Shown: in pieces, positions 49,601 through 60,000 of the stretch
How positions within the stretch are numbered: position 1 is the first letter of the stretch
How the letters are laid out: the number at the start of each line of letters is the position of its first letter
NCBI RefSeq assembly: GCF_963678635.1
Contig: NC_087063.1
Span: 78,577,617 to 78,637,616 of the forward strand
Direction: 5' to 3'
DNA: 60,000 nt
DNA from: Symsagittifera roscoffensis
Taxonomy: Eukaryota > Xenacoelomorpha > Acoela > Convolutidae
Translations under genes and position numbers: made by a program
Notes under the pieces: generated by a model
Told to the model about the DNA's origin: nothing
The model's database searches: none
The model's input: the letters and a program-made list of their open reading frames with translations, nothing else

Positions 49601-52600
49601 GATTGGCTATGTTTTTATAAATTAGATCACAATTTATGTGTTTAATTTGATGAAACGGTTTGAGTTTCGATTGGTGTCTGGCCGAATAAGGGACAGAAAG
49701 TAAGTAATTGCTACCATCAATAAGAATTACTTTAGTTAATAGATGCGATCAAATTGTTGAATTGATACGCCATCATATAACAGTGAGAGATAACAGTAAA
49801 CAAAAGTTAGGTTATTCTGGGTCGTAACCTATGAGAGTTTGGCGATGAGTTGAGAGATCCAAGAAAAGCTACTCTAATGACGCATTTGAGTGTTCGAAAT
49901 GTTGGGCGCGTGTAAGTGCAGCCAACCAACTGCGTAGTCTGCTGCAGTGATGTAACCTTGTTCAATGTTTTTCTTGATACGATTTTAGCATTTTTTCAAA
50001 TAGCAGCTTTGTCCAAATCCGAGCATATCATCGTAGTTCTTGAGAGGTGCGCTAAAATGTTTATTTTTCGTAAAATCTAAATTTCGCCTTCTGTGGCGTG
50101 AGTTTTACAGCGTTTTAATATCGGTATAGAAAAAATAAGACCAAAGTTTTGTATAGACCCAATTTTTGTCGGCTTACATGTCGGGTATTTTTTTCTTCAG
50201 TTTTTGGTACATTTTTTTTTTACTTTTCTCTTCAGTTTCATTGGGGTAAATATAGTTCATGGTTTTTCTGGGCGCCAAAAATTCTGTTAGATTTTTTTGC
50301 ACAAAATTTTCATTTTTTTGATGCATGATTTCTGATTTTTTGTTCGAAAAGGGCGTGGACCTGGTTTTATTATTTATTAGTTCGGTGTGTGTTTTAGGTT
50401 TGAGCAATTTTATTTGAAATCGATTCTAGTTGATGGATTAACGTATTGTTTCAATATGTCAAAAATTATTCAAAAAACATGGTAAATTTCCAGATGTTTT
50501 TTTTGCAAATTTGACTGGACCGTTTTGTCTACAAAGGAATGTGACGGCAAGATTTGCACAAGGACCAGGAGTGCGGTTCATGAAAAAAAGACTTATCGTG
50601 TTTTTTTATTTCCTCTAAATGCGTTTTTTACTGTTATCTTTTTTTGTTGTAACCCAGCTCTCTTAGCGTTGCGTATAAATTTTCAATTTGATAAGTCTTG
50701 ATGTAATTGGGTTATTTGTACAGGTTTTCAGAGTTTTTTTCAGGTTTTCTGCAAGTTGTTTTTTGTGGCAGTTGTTTCTAATTTTTGCATTCATTTTTTT
50801 AAAACTGATTTTATACTCCAGTAAATAGCGGGATTGGGCTTTATGATTCCCGATTGTATTCCCTAATGTATTCCTGTTTATTTTTGCCTTTTTCTTTGTT
50901 TGAATTTTAAGTGTTCTTTCTCGGTTGTGCTCGTAAGATGCAGCTTCGCCCCTGCATAAATGTTTTGTTAAGTCTACTAATGCAAATAATGTAGTTTTGT
51001 TATTATTGTTCCGAGGTATTCGGTTGTTTTAGTTTTTTCTTTTTTTTTGTTTTCCACGCGAAATCAAGAACCATAAATAATCCTCGGAATGGGCCGAGTG
51101 ATGTATCAAATTAAGGTCCTTTCCGTCGTGATTCGAACGACATAAACAAATTATAAAAAAAATTTCATCAGTGTCGAGAAAAACTGGGTTGAAGTTTTTG
51201 AGTTTTGGAGTATACTTGAGCGAATAAGGTGAGAGAGTGGGCTTATTTTGTAGTTCAACCAAAAATTCACCATTAATAATCATCGGAATGACTCGAAATA
51301 TATTTCATAATAAAGCTCTTTGAAATCGAATTTCAATTTCAAAGTAATCGAAAAGTTTTCCTAGTGTCGAGAAAAAAAACCGGTTTGAAGTTTTTGAGTT
51401 TGTCTAATTTGGTGCGATTAAAGCAAGCGAGCAGGCTTATTATAGAAGGATAAGCCATGAAACTTAGGTTTTTTGAAGTTTTTACCGCCATTTTTGCAAT
51501 TGAAAAATCTGCCATTCTGCAAAATTTTTGAAATTTTTGTTTTTGTTTTCTAGTCATTTTTCGACGAAAATTGTTGCTCCATTTGCTTGTTTTACTGTGA
51601 CTGTCGAATATACCTACAATCATGTTTTCTTTTTGTCCTTTTGTCACACCACGCACAAAAAACTTTGCCATTTTGGCAAAAAAAAATTATGAAAAAAAAA
51701 CTTTTTAAGAATATCTTCGGAAAATTCTGTGCTACTTGTACAGCCACCGTCTATCCTTTTATTTCAAAAAACGAACAGATATAAAATGTTAATGCATTTA
51801 GAGTAACAAAACTCATCATCAGCACATATGTGAAGAACAAAAAAAACACTGTAAAAGAGCAATAAAATTACACACTGGTAGCACCAGTATTTTGAAATTA
51901 GTTTTGTTTTCGAAAGAATTTTGATATATAAATTTCGAACTGAACTTTTTCATGTTTTTTTCTTACTGAACTTTTTCATGGTTTTTTTCTTTAATCGAAG
52001 TGTGGATAGTTTTGAAAATTTATCATTTTCAGAACATCGAATAGGTTGAAAAACGATCGCATAAATTGTTTTGAAGTTTAATTTTGATTTTCGTTCCGAC
52101 CGCTGAAAGAGGCGAGGAAATGTCCTCGGGGTTTTTAATTTTTTCAAGTTTTTTTTAGCCGTATCAAGTATCAAAATTAATATTCTCAGTAGGTCGAGTG
52201 ATATATCATATTAAAGCTTTTTCAGTTGTGATGTGAAGCTCCGCAAAATTTTCTCAGTGTCGAGGAAAACCGTTTTTTTTTGTCTAATTTGAACGAATAA
52301 TGGTAACAAGCAGGCTTATAATAGGAAGATACGCTTTAATTGAAGGCGAGAAATGTAGTCTTTGCGCTTTCTTGGGAATACGAATTTTTTTGAAACATTG
52401 AATACACGAATACACCTAATTTACTATGACTATTGAATAGGCCTAGGCTTTGCTCATAACCTCACATTACATAGCGGATTGAAAACAACACATATTTTCA
52501 AAATGTATTGTTTTCATAGTTTTCGTGTTGTTTTTTGATTTTTTTTTTTGCCAAATCGAATGCGGTCAATACTATCAGTACTAAATGATGGGAAGCAAAT

Positions 52601-55404
52601 GGCTGAACTTGTTTTTAATCGTTCTTCCTATTTTTATTTGCTTATAATCTATCTCTTTGAAGCAATTTTGGTGCATTGAATACCTTATTTGAGCATTTTA
52701 TGAGTGCAAAATTTTGTTCATGTATGTTACTGTGTAATCATTAAAGAACTGCTGTGCTGAGAATTGGTTATTGGTTCCTCCTACAGCTCCTGAAATTTGA
52801 GAAAATCTTCGTTTCTTGTGAATTTTGGTTTCTTGGGCATGTAATGCCTTGAGTCTGTAGTGGCCACTTGATCACTGTTTAAGTAACTAGTCACTTTTTG
52901 TTCGCTTTTTTGTCGAAAAACACTCAAGTTACTTTTTTCAGAAAGATCATGGGCAGATGCAGAGCATTGCAAATTTAACTGTTGCATTCATGACTAATCT
53001 AATAAAATTAGTTTAAAAAATCACTTATTTGTGAAGCAACTAGGATGCAATAGCTATTTAACGAATAAAAACGACAGCTCACTTTTTTTCTTGGCCGAAG
53101 TGGTCAACCTGGCGAAGCCTATCTTCGCCTCTATGCAGATTCTTCGATATCATATAACAGCATGGATGTCTTAGAGCATCTAGTCTCTAAACTAGACGAA
53201 GCAATTTTGTTCGTAATAAGTTGCTAATAAAGCTAGTTATTATATTTCTGTGTTAATGTCCTGCTTCTTCGGGGATTAATGCTGTGGGTTTTACAATAAG
53301 TTCATCAATTTTGCATATTTGTAGGTTAGAAGGAGAGACTGGAATTCTGATCAACGGGTCAGTAGAGGGTAGGAAGGACCACACCCAGCCAGAAGTCAAG
53401 GAGCACGAAGTGTATGCAGTAGATGTGCTGGTCTCCTCTGGCAAGGGAACGTGTAAACTGACCTCCCTGGACACCACAATCTACAAACTGGAACAGGTGC
53501 ACTACAGTCTGAAGAGCAAGAGGAGCAGACACTTCTTCAACTACGCAAACAACCAGTTCCAGTTCATGCCCTTCAATCTCAGGTCTCTCATAATGCACTT
53601 CAGAGTTCTGTAACGAACACTCTAGCGTTTGAAAGTTTTTATTTCGCTTTTTTAAAACGCCGAAGACTTCAAATATAGCCAGTTTGAAGACAGTTTTAAG
53701 AGTTTTATTTCATTTTAACATACAAAAATGAAAAAGTGTTGATTTCGCTTCTGATCGATGGCTCATCAAAATTCTCTTGGACGAAGCAAAGTCAAGTTTG
53801 AAAGCCAATAGGACTTTTCCTGTCTGAGTCTCTAATTGACCTATCTTAATCTGGCATTGCAGTTGATTTTAACCCTTGTCTATTAAATCTGAATTACTAA
53901 ATGCAATCGCTTATTACTTCGATTAGGTATTTTGAGACAGATGAAAACAACGTGAGTGTAGCGCAGAGTGTGTTGCCGAAGTTGAAGACGAAGGACAACA
54001 AGGGCATCGAGGTGCCTGACTTCGTCACGTGCAAGATGGGCATCAAGGAGTGCAGGGAACACGGACTCATGACACAGTTCGATGTGCAACAGGTTGAACA
54101 GGCAAGTCCTGAGTTTCCAGAACTCGCTATGAACGGACCCCCACATAGGACTTTATTTCTTTATTTTGCCAACTCGTCTCATTTTAAGAATATACAGTGA
54201 ATGGCTTCGGGAGTGCAGCCTGTATTTAGACAACCGCGTATTCATACTCGTCAGTATTTAGACAAATACTGTATGAACCAATCAGAATCGAGAAAAGACA
54301 TGAATAATCCAAAATAAATAATAATTATTTATTAATTTCTTTTTTGTCTCGATTCTGATTGGTTGAAACAGTGTTTGTCTAAATACTGACGAGTCTGAAT
54401 ACGCGGTTGTCTAAATACTGCTATGTAACCATGGCTTCGGTTGTGGTCTTGCACTGTTATTTGTTCACGAAGGCACATCAGTTTGGATTTGATTTGGGAA
54501 GTAAATTGGGGCTAAGAGTAGTTACTGTTATCATTGTGGGCGAGCTTTAAATATCATTTTTTAAAATTAAGTCTTCAATTTGATAGCCTAGGTGCACATG
54601 AGAAAATATTTAATATACGAGATGAAACTTATTACAATTTATGGGATTGAGCTTAAATTGATGTCTTGTTACGAGTGTTGACGGAGTGGTGCCTTTTTGC
54701 GTGGATTGAATAGCATATTTATGTAATTAGGTGGAGGAGGGCGGAGAGTTCTGTGCTCAGTTCAAGTTCACCGTCTTCGTCCACTCCAGGGGTCCCGAGA
54801 GGATCACCTTCGTAGACTTCGACCCCTCCCTCTACAAGTCCGAACACTCCATACAGGACGAAGCTGTTAATGTTAGAGACCCTTCAAGTTTACTTTGTTG
54901 CATGATTCAATTTCTGTACCTAAAAGTTACTTACCTCCACCAACAAAAATTAGGTATCGAATTGAAATAATAGGCCATATGCTGGTGCCAAAATTTATGA
55001 AGTATCCGCAAAGTTTTATCATCTTAACATGAGATGATTGTTGAATAGCTAACAATAAAGCCTGGAGAAAAACTGCTATATGGTGTAAATAAAGCAGTAC
55101 GAACCAACTTTGAAATCATGGTCAGAAGTAATTTTCAAGCAAGTAGTTACATAAAGTTCTCTTGACGTCGAGTTTCATTTGCATTGAAAAGGTATTCTGT
55201 TTCAGGAGCTATTGAAAGAAAAGATAGACTTGAGTAAGAAGAAAAAGAAGAAGAAGGTCAGTAGAATGTCAGACTTCGCCCAATTGTTTCTGTGAATTTT
55301 GGATGATATTTATGTTTTTTTTTCAGCCGGCTGCCAAATCCACAGAGCCTTCCGGAGATGCGAAATCGAACTCAGCGCCAGCGCCAGTGCCTGTTCAGTC
55401 ATAG
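46681..55404 (+). CDS. PA2G4: Proliferation-associated protein 2G4 (EBP1), 8 coding exons
   Basis: Exons: 46681-46810, 47153-47451, 47863-48050, 53325-53582, 53927-54092, 54731-54865, 55206-55256, 55327-55404; total 1,305 nt, 434 residues. All introns are GT-AG, and each split codon joins in frame. PA2G4 has the pita-bread fold of methionine aminopeptidase 2 without peptidase activity. It binds RNA and ribosomes and affects growth signalling, in nucleolus and cytoplasm. Landmarks: KKGIAFPTCISLN and FSPLKAND, GDLVKLELGTHVDGY (about 110-125), EVYAVDVLVSSGKG, MPFNLR, FCAQFKFTVF, DPSLYKSE, and a Lys-rich tail (SKKKKKKK). It is about 40 residues longer than the human protein (394), partly from an insertion of about 28 residues at the start of exon 5. 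The ATG was chosen because it starts an EBP1-like acidic N-terminus; there is no upstream in-frame ATG in the exon. The exon 5 end could instead be 54101 (GC donor GCAAGT), adding three residues. Confidence 0.96.
48205..48290 (+). repeat. tRNA-like SINE head in intron 3
   Basis: GCACTGGAGGTAACGA (about 48223) resembles an A box. TTCGAATC at 48267-48274 is a perfect B-box core inside a T-arm-like hairpin (GTCC ... GGAC), followed by a T run. The arrangement matches tRNA-derived SINEs; the body and tail were not delimited. Confidence 0.45.
49240..49610. repeat. Dispersed repeat family A, intron 3 copy
   Basis: Shares ATGAATGCAGTGAATACTC and ATAGGTCTTG with 56246-56280, and GAAAGGCAAAC, CGTGAT and CCAGTTTTCTC.AATTGGGTTA with 56650-56860 and 57415-57520, in the same order. 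About 70-75% identity, no ORF. Confidence 0.6.
51055..51470. repeat. Dispersed repeat family B, two head-to-tail copies in intron 3
   Basis: Copies at 51055-51270 and 51275-51470 share AATAATC.TCGGAATG, a run ending in AGTGTCGAGAAAAA, GGTT.GAAGTTTTTGAGTTT and GCTTATT. Related copies lie at 43880-44040, 52170-52340 and 58848-59030. Confidence 0.6.
52170..52340. repeat. Dispersed repeat family B, third intron 3 copy
   Basis: Contains GGTCGAGTGATATATCATATTAAAG-like and CAGTGTCGAGGAAAACCG segments followed by AGCAGGCTTATAATAGGAAGATA, parallel to 51400-51450. Noncoding. Confidence 0.5.
54201..54440. mobile_element. 220-bp inverted-repeat MITE in PA2G4 intron 5, with 10-bp target duplication
   Basis: The direct repeat ATGGCTTCGG at 54201-54210 and 54431-54440 flanks 54211-54430. 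Inside, about 80-bp arms are near-perfect inverted copies (CTGTATTTAGACAACCGCG on the left, its complement on the right), around an AT-rich centre. TATTTAGACA occurs twice per arm. It has no coding capacity. A 9-10-bp duplication and long arms suggest a Mutator-like (MULE) nonautonomous element. Confidence 0.85.
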
Positions 55405-55490
55405 AAAAGACGCGCACCTGCTCCGAATCACAACTCAACACATCAAAACACTCGAATAGAATTCGCCAAAACAACTACCGATGCAAGAAA

Positions 55491-55504
55491 AATAAACAAA
55501 TAAA
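55491..55504 (+). terminator. PA2G4 polyadenylation signals
   Basis: Two overlapping-range AATAAA hexamers (55491-55496 and 55499-55504) lie about 90 nt after the stop codon, suggesting a 3' UTR of only about 110-130 nt. Confidence 0.6.
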
Positions 55505-56229
55505 GAAACGATGAGGTTGAAATTAATTCCGCCGATGATGTAACTTAACATGGTGAAGATGAAAAGGGAAATAATGAGTGGACATTGCAGTAATCGATGA
55601 CGGACATGATTATACAAAAGCAGTAGAATACTTTTCGAATCTTAACCCAACCAACCGTTTCAGTCTTGTCTTAACAACTGCAGGGGCTGTTTTAACTTAA
55701 AACTGGATTGTTTTGTTATTATTAACATCTTAGTAGTAAAGCTAATACTAGGGAAAAGAAGTAGTGTGGCGGTTTCTGAGGTAATTGGATTTTCACCAGC
55801 TGAAATGACCGCTCAGATTTGCCGAGAAGTCGCTATAATGCTGGTCTATATTAGCAATAAAAATTATTGATTGGAGGGAATTTTAATAGCTGTATTTTTT
55901 CATTGCCCTAATAGCTATTCTGCGAATTGCACAGCTGTTCTTCAAATGACACTCAGCTGCTGTTTTTAATTTTTGTTACAATTCTCGAACTTGTTAAAAA
56001 CTTCACATTTGCTGTTGTTTGGTCATTCTGGAGAACAGTTGTTTGTATTATCTGATGTATAATTTATTTGTGATTTGCTTTGACTGCTGGATGGTTGCTT
56101 AGTGGAGTGATATGATGTTTTGACATTGAAACTTATGTAATGTGGCAAAACTTGACAAACTTTTTGTTTCGTTTCTTTTTTGAGAGCTCAGATTTATTTA
56201 CAGAAGAGTTAACTTTTTATAAAAGTGGA

Positions 56230-56870
56230 AGTTCATTTTTAAGAGTAATGAATGTAGTGACTACTCTTTTATAGGTCTTGCTGAATTTTTTTTCAGGAAA
56301 AGATTAAAATTTGTTCACGCTCAATTTTGACTTTCCGCGGTTTAGCTTCCCGGGGTTATCGTTAATTCAGAGAATTCAATTCGAAACTTTGAATTCAATT
56401 CGAAACTTTGAAATTTTTTCAGCGCTGATTCAGGGATTTATCATGCCTAAATTGTCCATGATTATTGCTGAGAAAATTAGCCATGAAATAACACTGAGCC
56501 ATCGCTAAAAGTTTCATAAAAATATGATATGAATTAGCCATGAATTTTTCAAGAAAACTGAGATATCTCGGAATCAGCGATAATGTTTCCCGTCAACTCA
56601 ACCCGGGTTGTGCTTTCTTTTTATGTTCAATGCATTTCTATTGTTACAAGAAAGGCAAACTCCACTATCGAACAGCAAAATTGTAAAGGCCACGATAAAC
56701 GTGATCAACTTTAGTTTCGAAAGCGGATTTTGATTTTCAAACTTCCCAGAGGAACAAAAATTTTACCTATGGATACATTTTTCTCGAATTGGGTTAATTT
56801 TATCAAAAAACGGTCAATCCTAATTTGTTCTTTAAATTCGAAGGCCATCTTGGTTTCTTCGAAATTCGGA
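56230..56870. repeat. Dispersed repeat family A, longest copy
   Basis: Follows the order of 49240-49610: AATGAATG.AGTGA.TACTCT, TATAGGTCTTG, GAAAGGCAAAC, a CACGATAAACGTGAT segment, TTTTCTCGAATTGGGTTAATTTT and TCAATCCTAATTTGTT. It is interrupted by about 250 bp of unrelated sequence. Confidence 0.55.
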
Positions 56871-57294
56871 ACCAGTCAGTTTTTTCCATACCTGTTGGCT
56901 ATGTTTGTGCGGTGTTGCTGCTCGTACAAAGCTCCGCTTCGCCTCTGTGTATTTTGCTTCAACTGTTAACAAAACTATATATTTTTTTGTCTCAATTCTC
57001 TCTTTTGTGATATGGAACTTCTTATTGAGAGAATCTTCTTTTAAAAGATAATTAGACGACATTACGTTAATCAAAGGTAAATTGAAATGTATAAGGAACA
57101 AGACAGGATGTTAAAAGTTGTTCGCTCAGAACCGCCTTGAAGGTTCCAGTTTCTTCCTCTCCCAGAATCGCCAAAAACGTTGGAATTTATTCTTCCGACC
57201 ACGAAGGAACCAGGTGACTGGAAGGAACTATGCTGTTGTGTCATTTTTTCCAGCCGCTTCATGAATAAAATCTCAAAAAATTCTCCGAAAGGGT

Positions 57295-57520
57295 CAAGTC
57301 TGGTATCATTTGAAGTTTTTCAGTGATTCGAAAATTCTATAATTTCAAGAACTCGCAGAAAAGTCTAATCGTCTAATTATCAGTTTTCCCAACAAAATAT
57401 AATTTAAACCAATTGATCCAGTTTTCTCGAATTGGGTTTAATTTTAACAAAAAAGTGTCCATCATAAATTGTTTTACAAATTTAAAGAGCTTTAAGGCCA
57501 TCTAATTTTTTATTCGAAAT
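57295..57520. repeat. Dispersed repeat family A, partial copy
   Basis: Shares GATCCAGTTTTCTCGAATTG, GGGTTTAATTTTAACAAAAAA and a GTCCATCATAAATTGTTTTA stretch with the other copies; the 5' part is missing. Confidence 0.55.
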
Positions 57521-57790
57521 TCAAAAGTTGAAAATTTTTGAAAAAACAAGCCGGTTTTTCAAGTTTTCCTGCGTTCATTACTCTTTTCCAACTGTCAGTT
57601 GGCTATGTTTGATATTGAAAATCTACAGAATATTACACAAGCAAGCGCTTTTGTTAGATTACGAGATTGTTTTTTTCCAACCTAGCTCACATAAATTAAA
57701 GCTTATCAACAGTGCTCAGTTTCAGTATCTTAGTACTGCTCATAGGTTCTATCCGCTTTATTGGTGGCTGGTTTTTTGGGTAACTCAGAC

Positions 57791-57860
57791 GGATGGATAT
57801 GGCCCAATAGTCAGGACATTAGACTTTAAATTGTCAGGTCGTAGGTTTCGTAAGTTTTTT
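57791..57860 (+). repeat. tRNA-like SINE head
   Basis: TGGCCCAATAGTCAGG (57800-57815) matches a pol III A box well. AGGTCGTAGGTTTCGTAA (57836-57853) is a slightly decayed T-arm/B box, about 42 nt away. The order and spacing are those of tRNA-derived SINEs. The 3' body cannot be delimited. Confidence 0.55.
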
Positions 57861-58045
57861 TCTACTTGCAAGCCAAATGTGATCATATGGATATTGACAA
57901 AACGGACGAATCGTTTTGAAATGCCGTTTGCATATAAATTATTAAAAACCTTATAGCTGTTTCTTGTAGAATGCCTCTACTTGCTTTGATCATATCTATT
58001 TGATATCTGTTTTTATGCAAGCGCTAAGTTAGAATCTGTACGGAG

Positions 58046-58072
58046 AGGCAAGGCAAGGCAAGGCAAGTCAAG
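58046..58072. repeat. (AGGCA)n microsatellite
   Basis: About five units of AGGCA, the last altered to AGTCA. Confidence 0.8.
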
Positions 58073-58129
58073 GCTATTTTTTATTAAAATCAACGGAGTG
58101 AAGATATCCACTTCGGTGGTGCGGTGTTT

Positions 58130-59030
58130 TAAGTAATTTTCGATTTGGTTTTTGGTCTGACTTCTGATTTTCATTCAAGTTCATTTGCGAAGAGGAAAGC
58201 AAACTACGCTCTCCAGTTACAAATACAAAAATGGCTCGAAGTAACATGAATGAGTTGCTTACGACAGTGATGTGTTGTTTCCAGATTTCTTAGCGGAATA
58301 AAAATTACAATGACCCAGTTTTTCTCTAGTTGGGGTAGTTTTTGAAAAAATCGACAATCAGAAATGATTTTGAAATGGGAGCGGCTTTGATGTGATATGT
58401 ATTTTTCAAAATTCAAACATGCTCAGAAAAATGTTCTTTGGTTTCCTTGACTTAACTGGCATTTTCCATCATTTTAATGGCTGTTTTTTTTTACAAAGTC
58501 TTGATGTTCTGAGCTCTAGCTTAGAACGATTATTCTCCTGCGATGGTATTTGCTTAGTTACGGGACCTGAAAATTGCAATTTTGGAATAATTGAAGTATT
58601 TTGTTTTCTGTTCTTAATGCCGATGGTACGTGACGAATCAATCCGGCTGAGAAAACCTTCGAATATCTATTGCGGTATGGTACTTGGTCCCATTAAGGCG
58701 TTTTTAGACGGGGAATTTTTCTCGTTGTAGTTTAAATAGCATTGAAGACGACACTGACGCGACTGCTCAGGTTTTCATTGTTCTTGCCACTGAATCAAAG
58801 GGCGGGAACTTAGTATTCGGGTATGTTTCAGTTTTTTCTTTTCCAGGCAAAATCGGATGCCACAAATAATCATCGGAATGAATCGAGTGTCGTATCTTAT
58901 AAACATTTTTCAGCCTCGATTCGAAAGACCTAATAACATGGTCGAAAAGTTGCTCTGAGTCAAGAGAAACAGATTAGAAATTTTTGAGTTTTAGTTACAT
59001 TTCGACTGAGTAGCGTTCGTTGTATGAAAA
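58130..59030. repeat. Dispersed repeats: decayed family A (58130-58430) and family B (58848-59030)
   Basis: 58130-58430 contains AGAGGAAAGCAAAC and CCCAGTTTTTCTCTAGTTGGGG, like family A. 58848-59030 contains AATAATCATCGGAATGAATCG, a CGAGTGTCGTATC segment and GAAATTTTTGAGTTTTAG, like family B. The part between has no recognisable feature; its 112-codon open frame (58392-58730) has no family resemblance and is doubtful. Confidence 0.5.
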
Positions 59031-59094
59031 TTAGTCATTTAGGCTACGAAAAATTGATTTTACTAAAAGTAGACGACTTTGAAGACTTCAAAAC

Positions 59095-59695
59095 TACCAC
59101 TGACAAATTACAAAAGCGTAATAATGTCATAAAAAAGTTGGCCGGCAACGACTGGGGTTGTTTCAAAGACGACATAAAAGGCCAGCAAGCGCAGTGTACT
59201 TAACTATGGAGCACCAATCTGGTCTCCATCAATAAGTATCGGATGACACCAGAGTCACCGTTCCGACTATCAAACAACCCAATATCCAGTTGAGCGACTC
59301 GTAAAACCGGCCTAATAAGTCATAAAAACTGCCGGAAAGCTCTGAAGGTTATCCATTACAACGAGGCTAAAAACCACCTCAAACCTTTAAAGCTATTGGA
59401 ACGTGTATCGTCTCAAATATCTGACAGTGAATCTGAATTACCGCGGATAGCGCGGATATGACTTGCTCAACTCCTCTCCGGGTACAGTCCGCTAACTAAC
59501 TCATACCTAAGCCGTATAAAAAGTAGTGAGGTACACAATTCCTGTCCAGACTGTAATGAGACGCCGCACGATGTCCATCATGTATTCAACTGCTTTCGAA
59601 ATCCGACTGGCCTGACTACTGAAGACTTCTGGCTTTATCCCCTCGAAGTTACTGAGTTCCTCAAACTTCATATCACGAGGGAGCAGGAGAGCTGA
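59095..59695 (+). pseudogene. 3' end of a Jockey-like non-LTR retrotransposon (LINE), degenerate
   Basis: Plus strand codons read KLQKRNNVIKKLAG and WGCFKDD from about 59107, a typical post-RT segment of Jockey-superfamily LINEs. Several stops and shifts follow. A clean C-terminal stretch of about 57 codons (59522-59695) contains CPDCNETPHDVHHVFNC, then NPTGLTTEDFW and LEVTEFLKL, and ends in TGA. The Cys/His pattern after the RT domain is common in this superfamily. It is 5' truncated and dead. A short (GAT)n-like run at about 59730-59745 may be its tail. Confidence 0.75.
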
Positions 59696-59749
59696 AATCC
59701 CTTAAGAATCAAATCTCAGTCAAATAACGACGATGATGATGACTTCTAA

Positions 59750-60000
59750 ACAGCACACATCGACAACGACGAAGAGCTGACTTTGAAATATGGATCAGCA
59801 ATGTCAAAACGAGTCCAGTGCTTAAACGGTATTCATGTAACCACTCATGTAGCATACCACAACTATTCTGCCAGACGCCGCACGATACAGGGACAAGAGC
59901 ACTGGGCAGGGACTAGAGGAAGCGCAATCAACCTTCATCTCCTACGGAGATGAAGTACTGGAGAGCCATGGCAAGCAAGAAACAACAAAACAAAGCTACC
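59750..60000. other. Sequence after the LINE remnant
   Basis: More GC-rich than the host DNA to its left. No ORF, repeat or RNA gene could be supported; it may be another decayed element cut by the window edge. Confidence 0.4.

Larger units (their letters stand above)
48051..53324 (+). other. PA2G4 intron 3 (5.3 kb)
   Basis: The donor is GTCAGTAAG, the acceptor TTGCATATTTGTAG; the split Lys codon (AA|G) fixes the donor at 48051 rather than the neighbouring GTAAGC. It is T-rich and holds a tRNA-like SINE head (48205-48290), family A (49240-49610) and family B (51055-51470, 52170-52340) repeats. No embedded gene was found. Confidence 0.8.
55520..57790. other. Intergenic DNA downstream of PA2G4
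   Basis: AT-rich, without credible genes; short open frames here are in repeat DNA. It contains family A repeat copies at about 56230-56870 and 57295-57520. Confidence 0.6.

Noticed and set aside
58392-58730. 112-codon plus-strand frame as a gene
   Set aside because: Lies between decayed repeats, no recognised motif, no good start context or poly(A) signal.

Overview
This is animal nuclear DNA, judged from a spliced gene with canonical GT-AG introns on the plus strand at the right (an orthologue of PA2G4/EBP1) and from several kinds of eukaryotic transposable element. The species cannot be named from the sequence. Host introns and intergenic DNA are very AT-rich with many T runs, while the left 42 kb is clearly more GC-rich and consists almost entirely of LTR retrotransposons read from the minus strand.

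Layout: (1) 1-3292 is a decayed Ty3/gypsy element X (gag, protease, RT/RNase H), with a candidate LTR/PBS junction at 3291/3292. A 200-N assembly gap lies at 3810-4009. (2) 4010-19645 is copy 1 of a giant Ty3/gypsy-like element: gag and pol are complete in outline but broken, and its large second ORF has lost about 5.3 kb. (3) 15731-42468 is copy 2 of the same element, about 26.7 kb with LTRs of about 3.9 and 4.8 kb. It carries gag, protease-RT-RNase H, a repeat-bearing spacer, integrase with an HHCC finger and DDE core, a GPY/F module, an acidic stretch and a TARG1/OARD1-like macro domain. Downstream is one giant second ORF (ORF2), about 2,825 codons before a 16-bp deletion split it, containing an SGNH/GDSL hydrolase domain with its catalytic residues in place. 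The two copies share the LTR at 15731-19645. That LTR is a mosaic: its outer ~880 bp is about 99% identical to part of the right LTR, and the sequence next to it is only about 91% identical. (4) 42469-46680 is host DNA with one possible small membrane-protein ORF and dispersed repeats. (5) 46681-55404 is PA2G4 (8 coding exons, 434 residues), with a 220-bp inverted-repeat element flanked by 10-bp direct repeats in intron 5. (6) 55405-60000 holds dispersed AT-rich repeats, a tRNA-like SINE head and the 3' end of a Jockey-like LINE.

Neither giant copy looks autonomous. Copy 2 has lost the zinc-knuckle half of gag and has stops in pol; copy 1 keeps gag but has lost most of ORF2. Together they show what the family encodes: an ordinary Ty3/gypsy replication set plus two enzyme-like domains (macro and SGNH) and more than 2,000 residues of ORF2 that I could not assign to any family. 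That is the most unusual content of the window.
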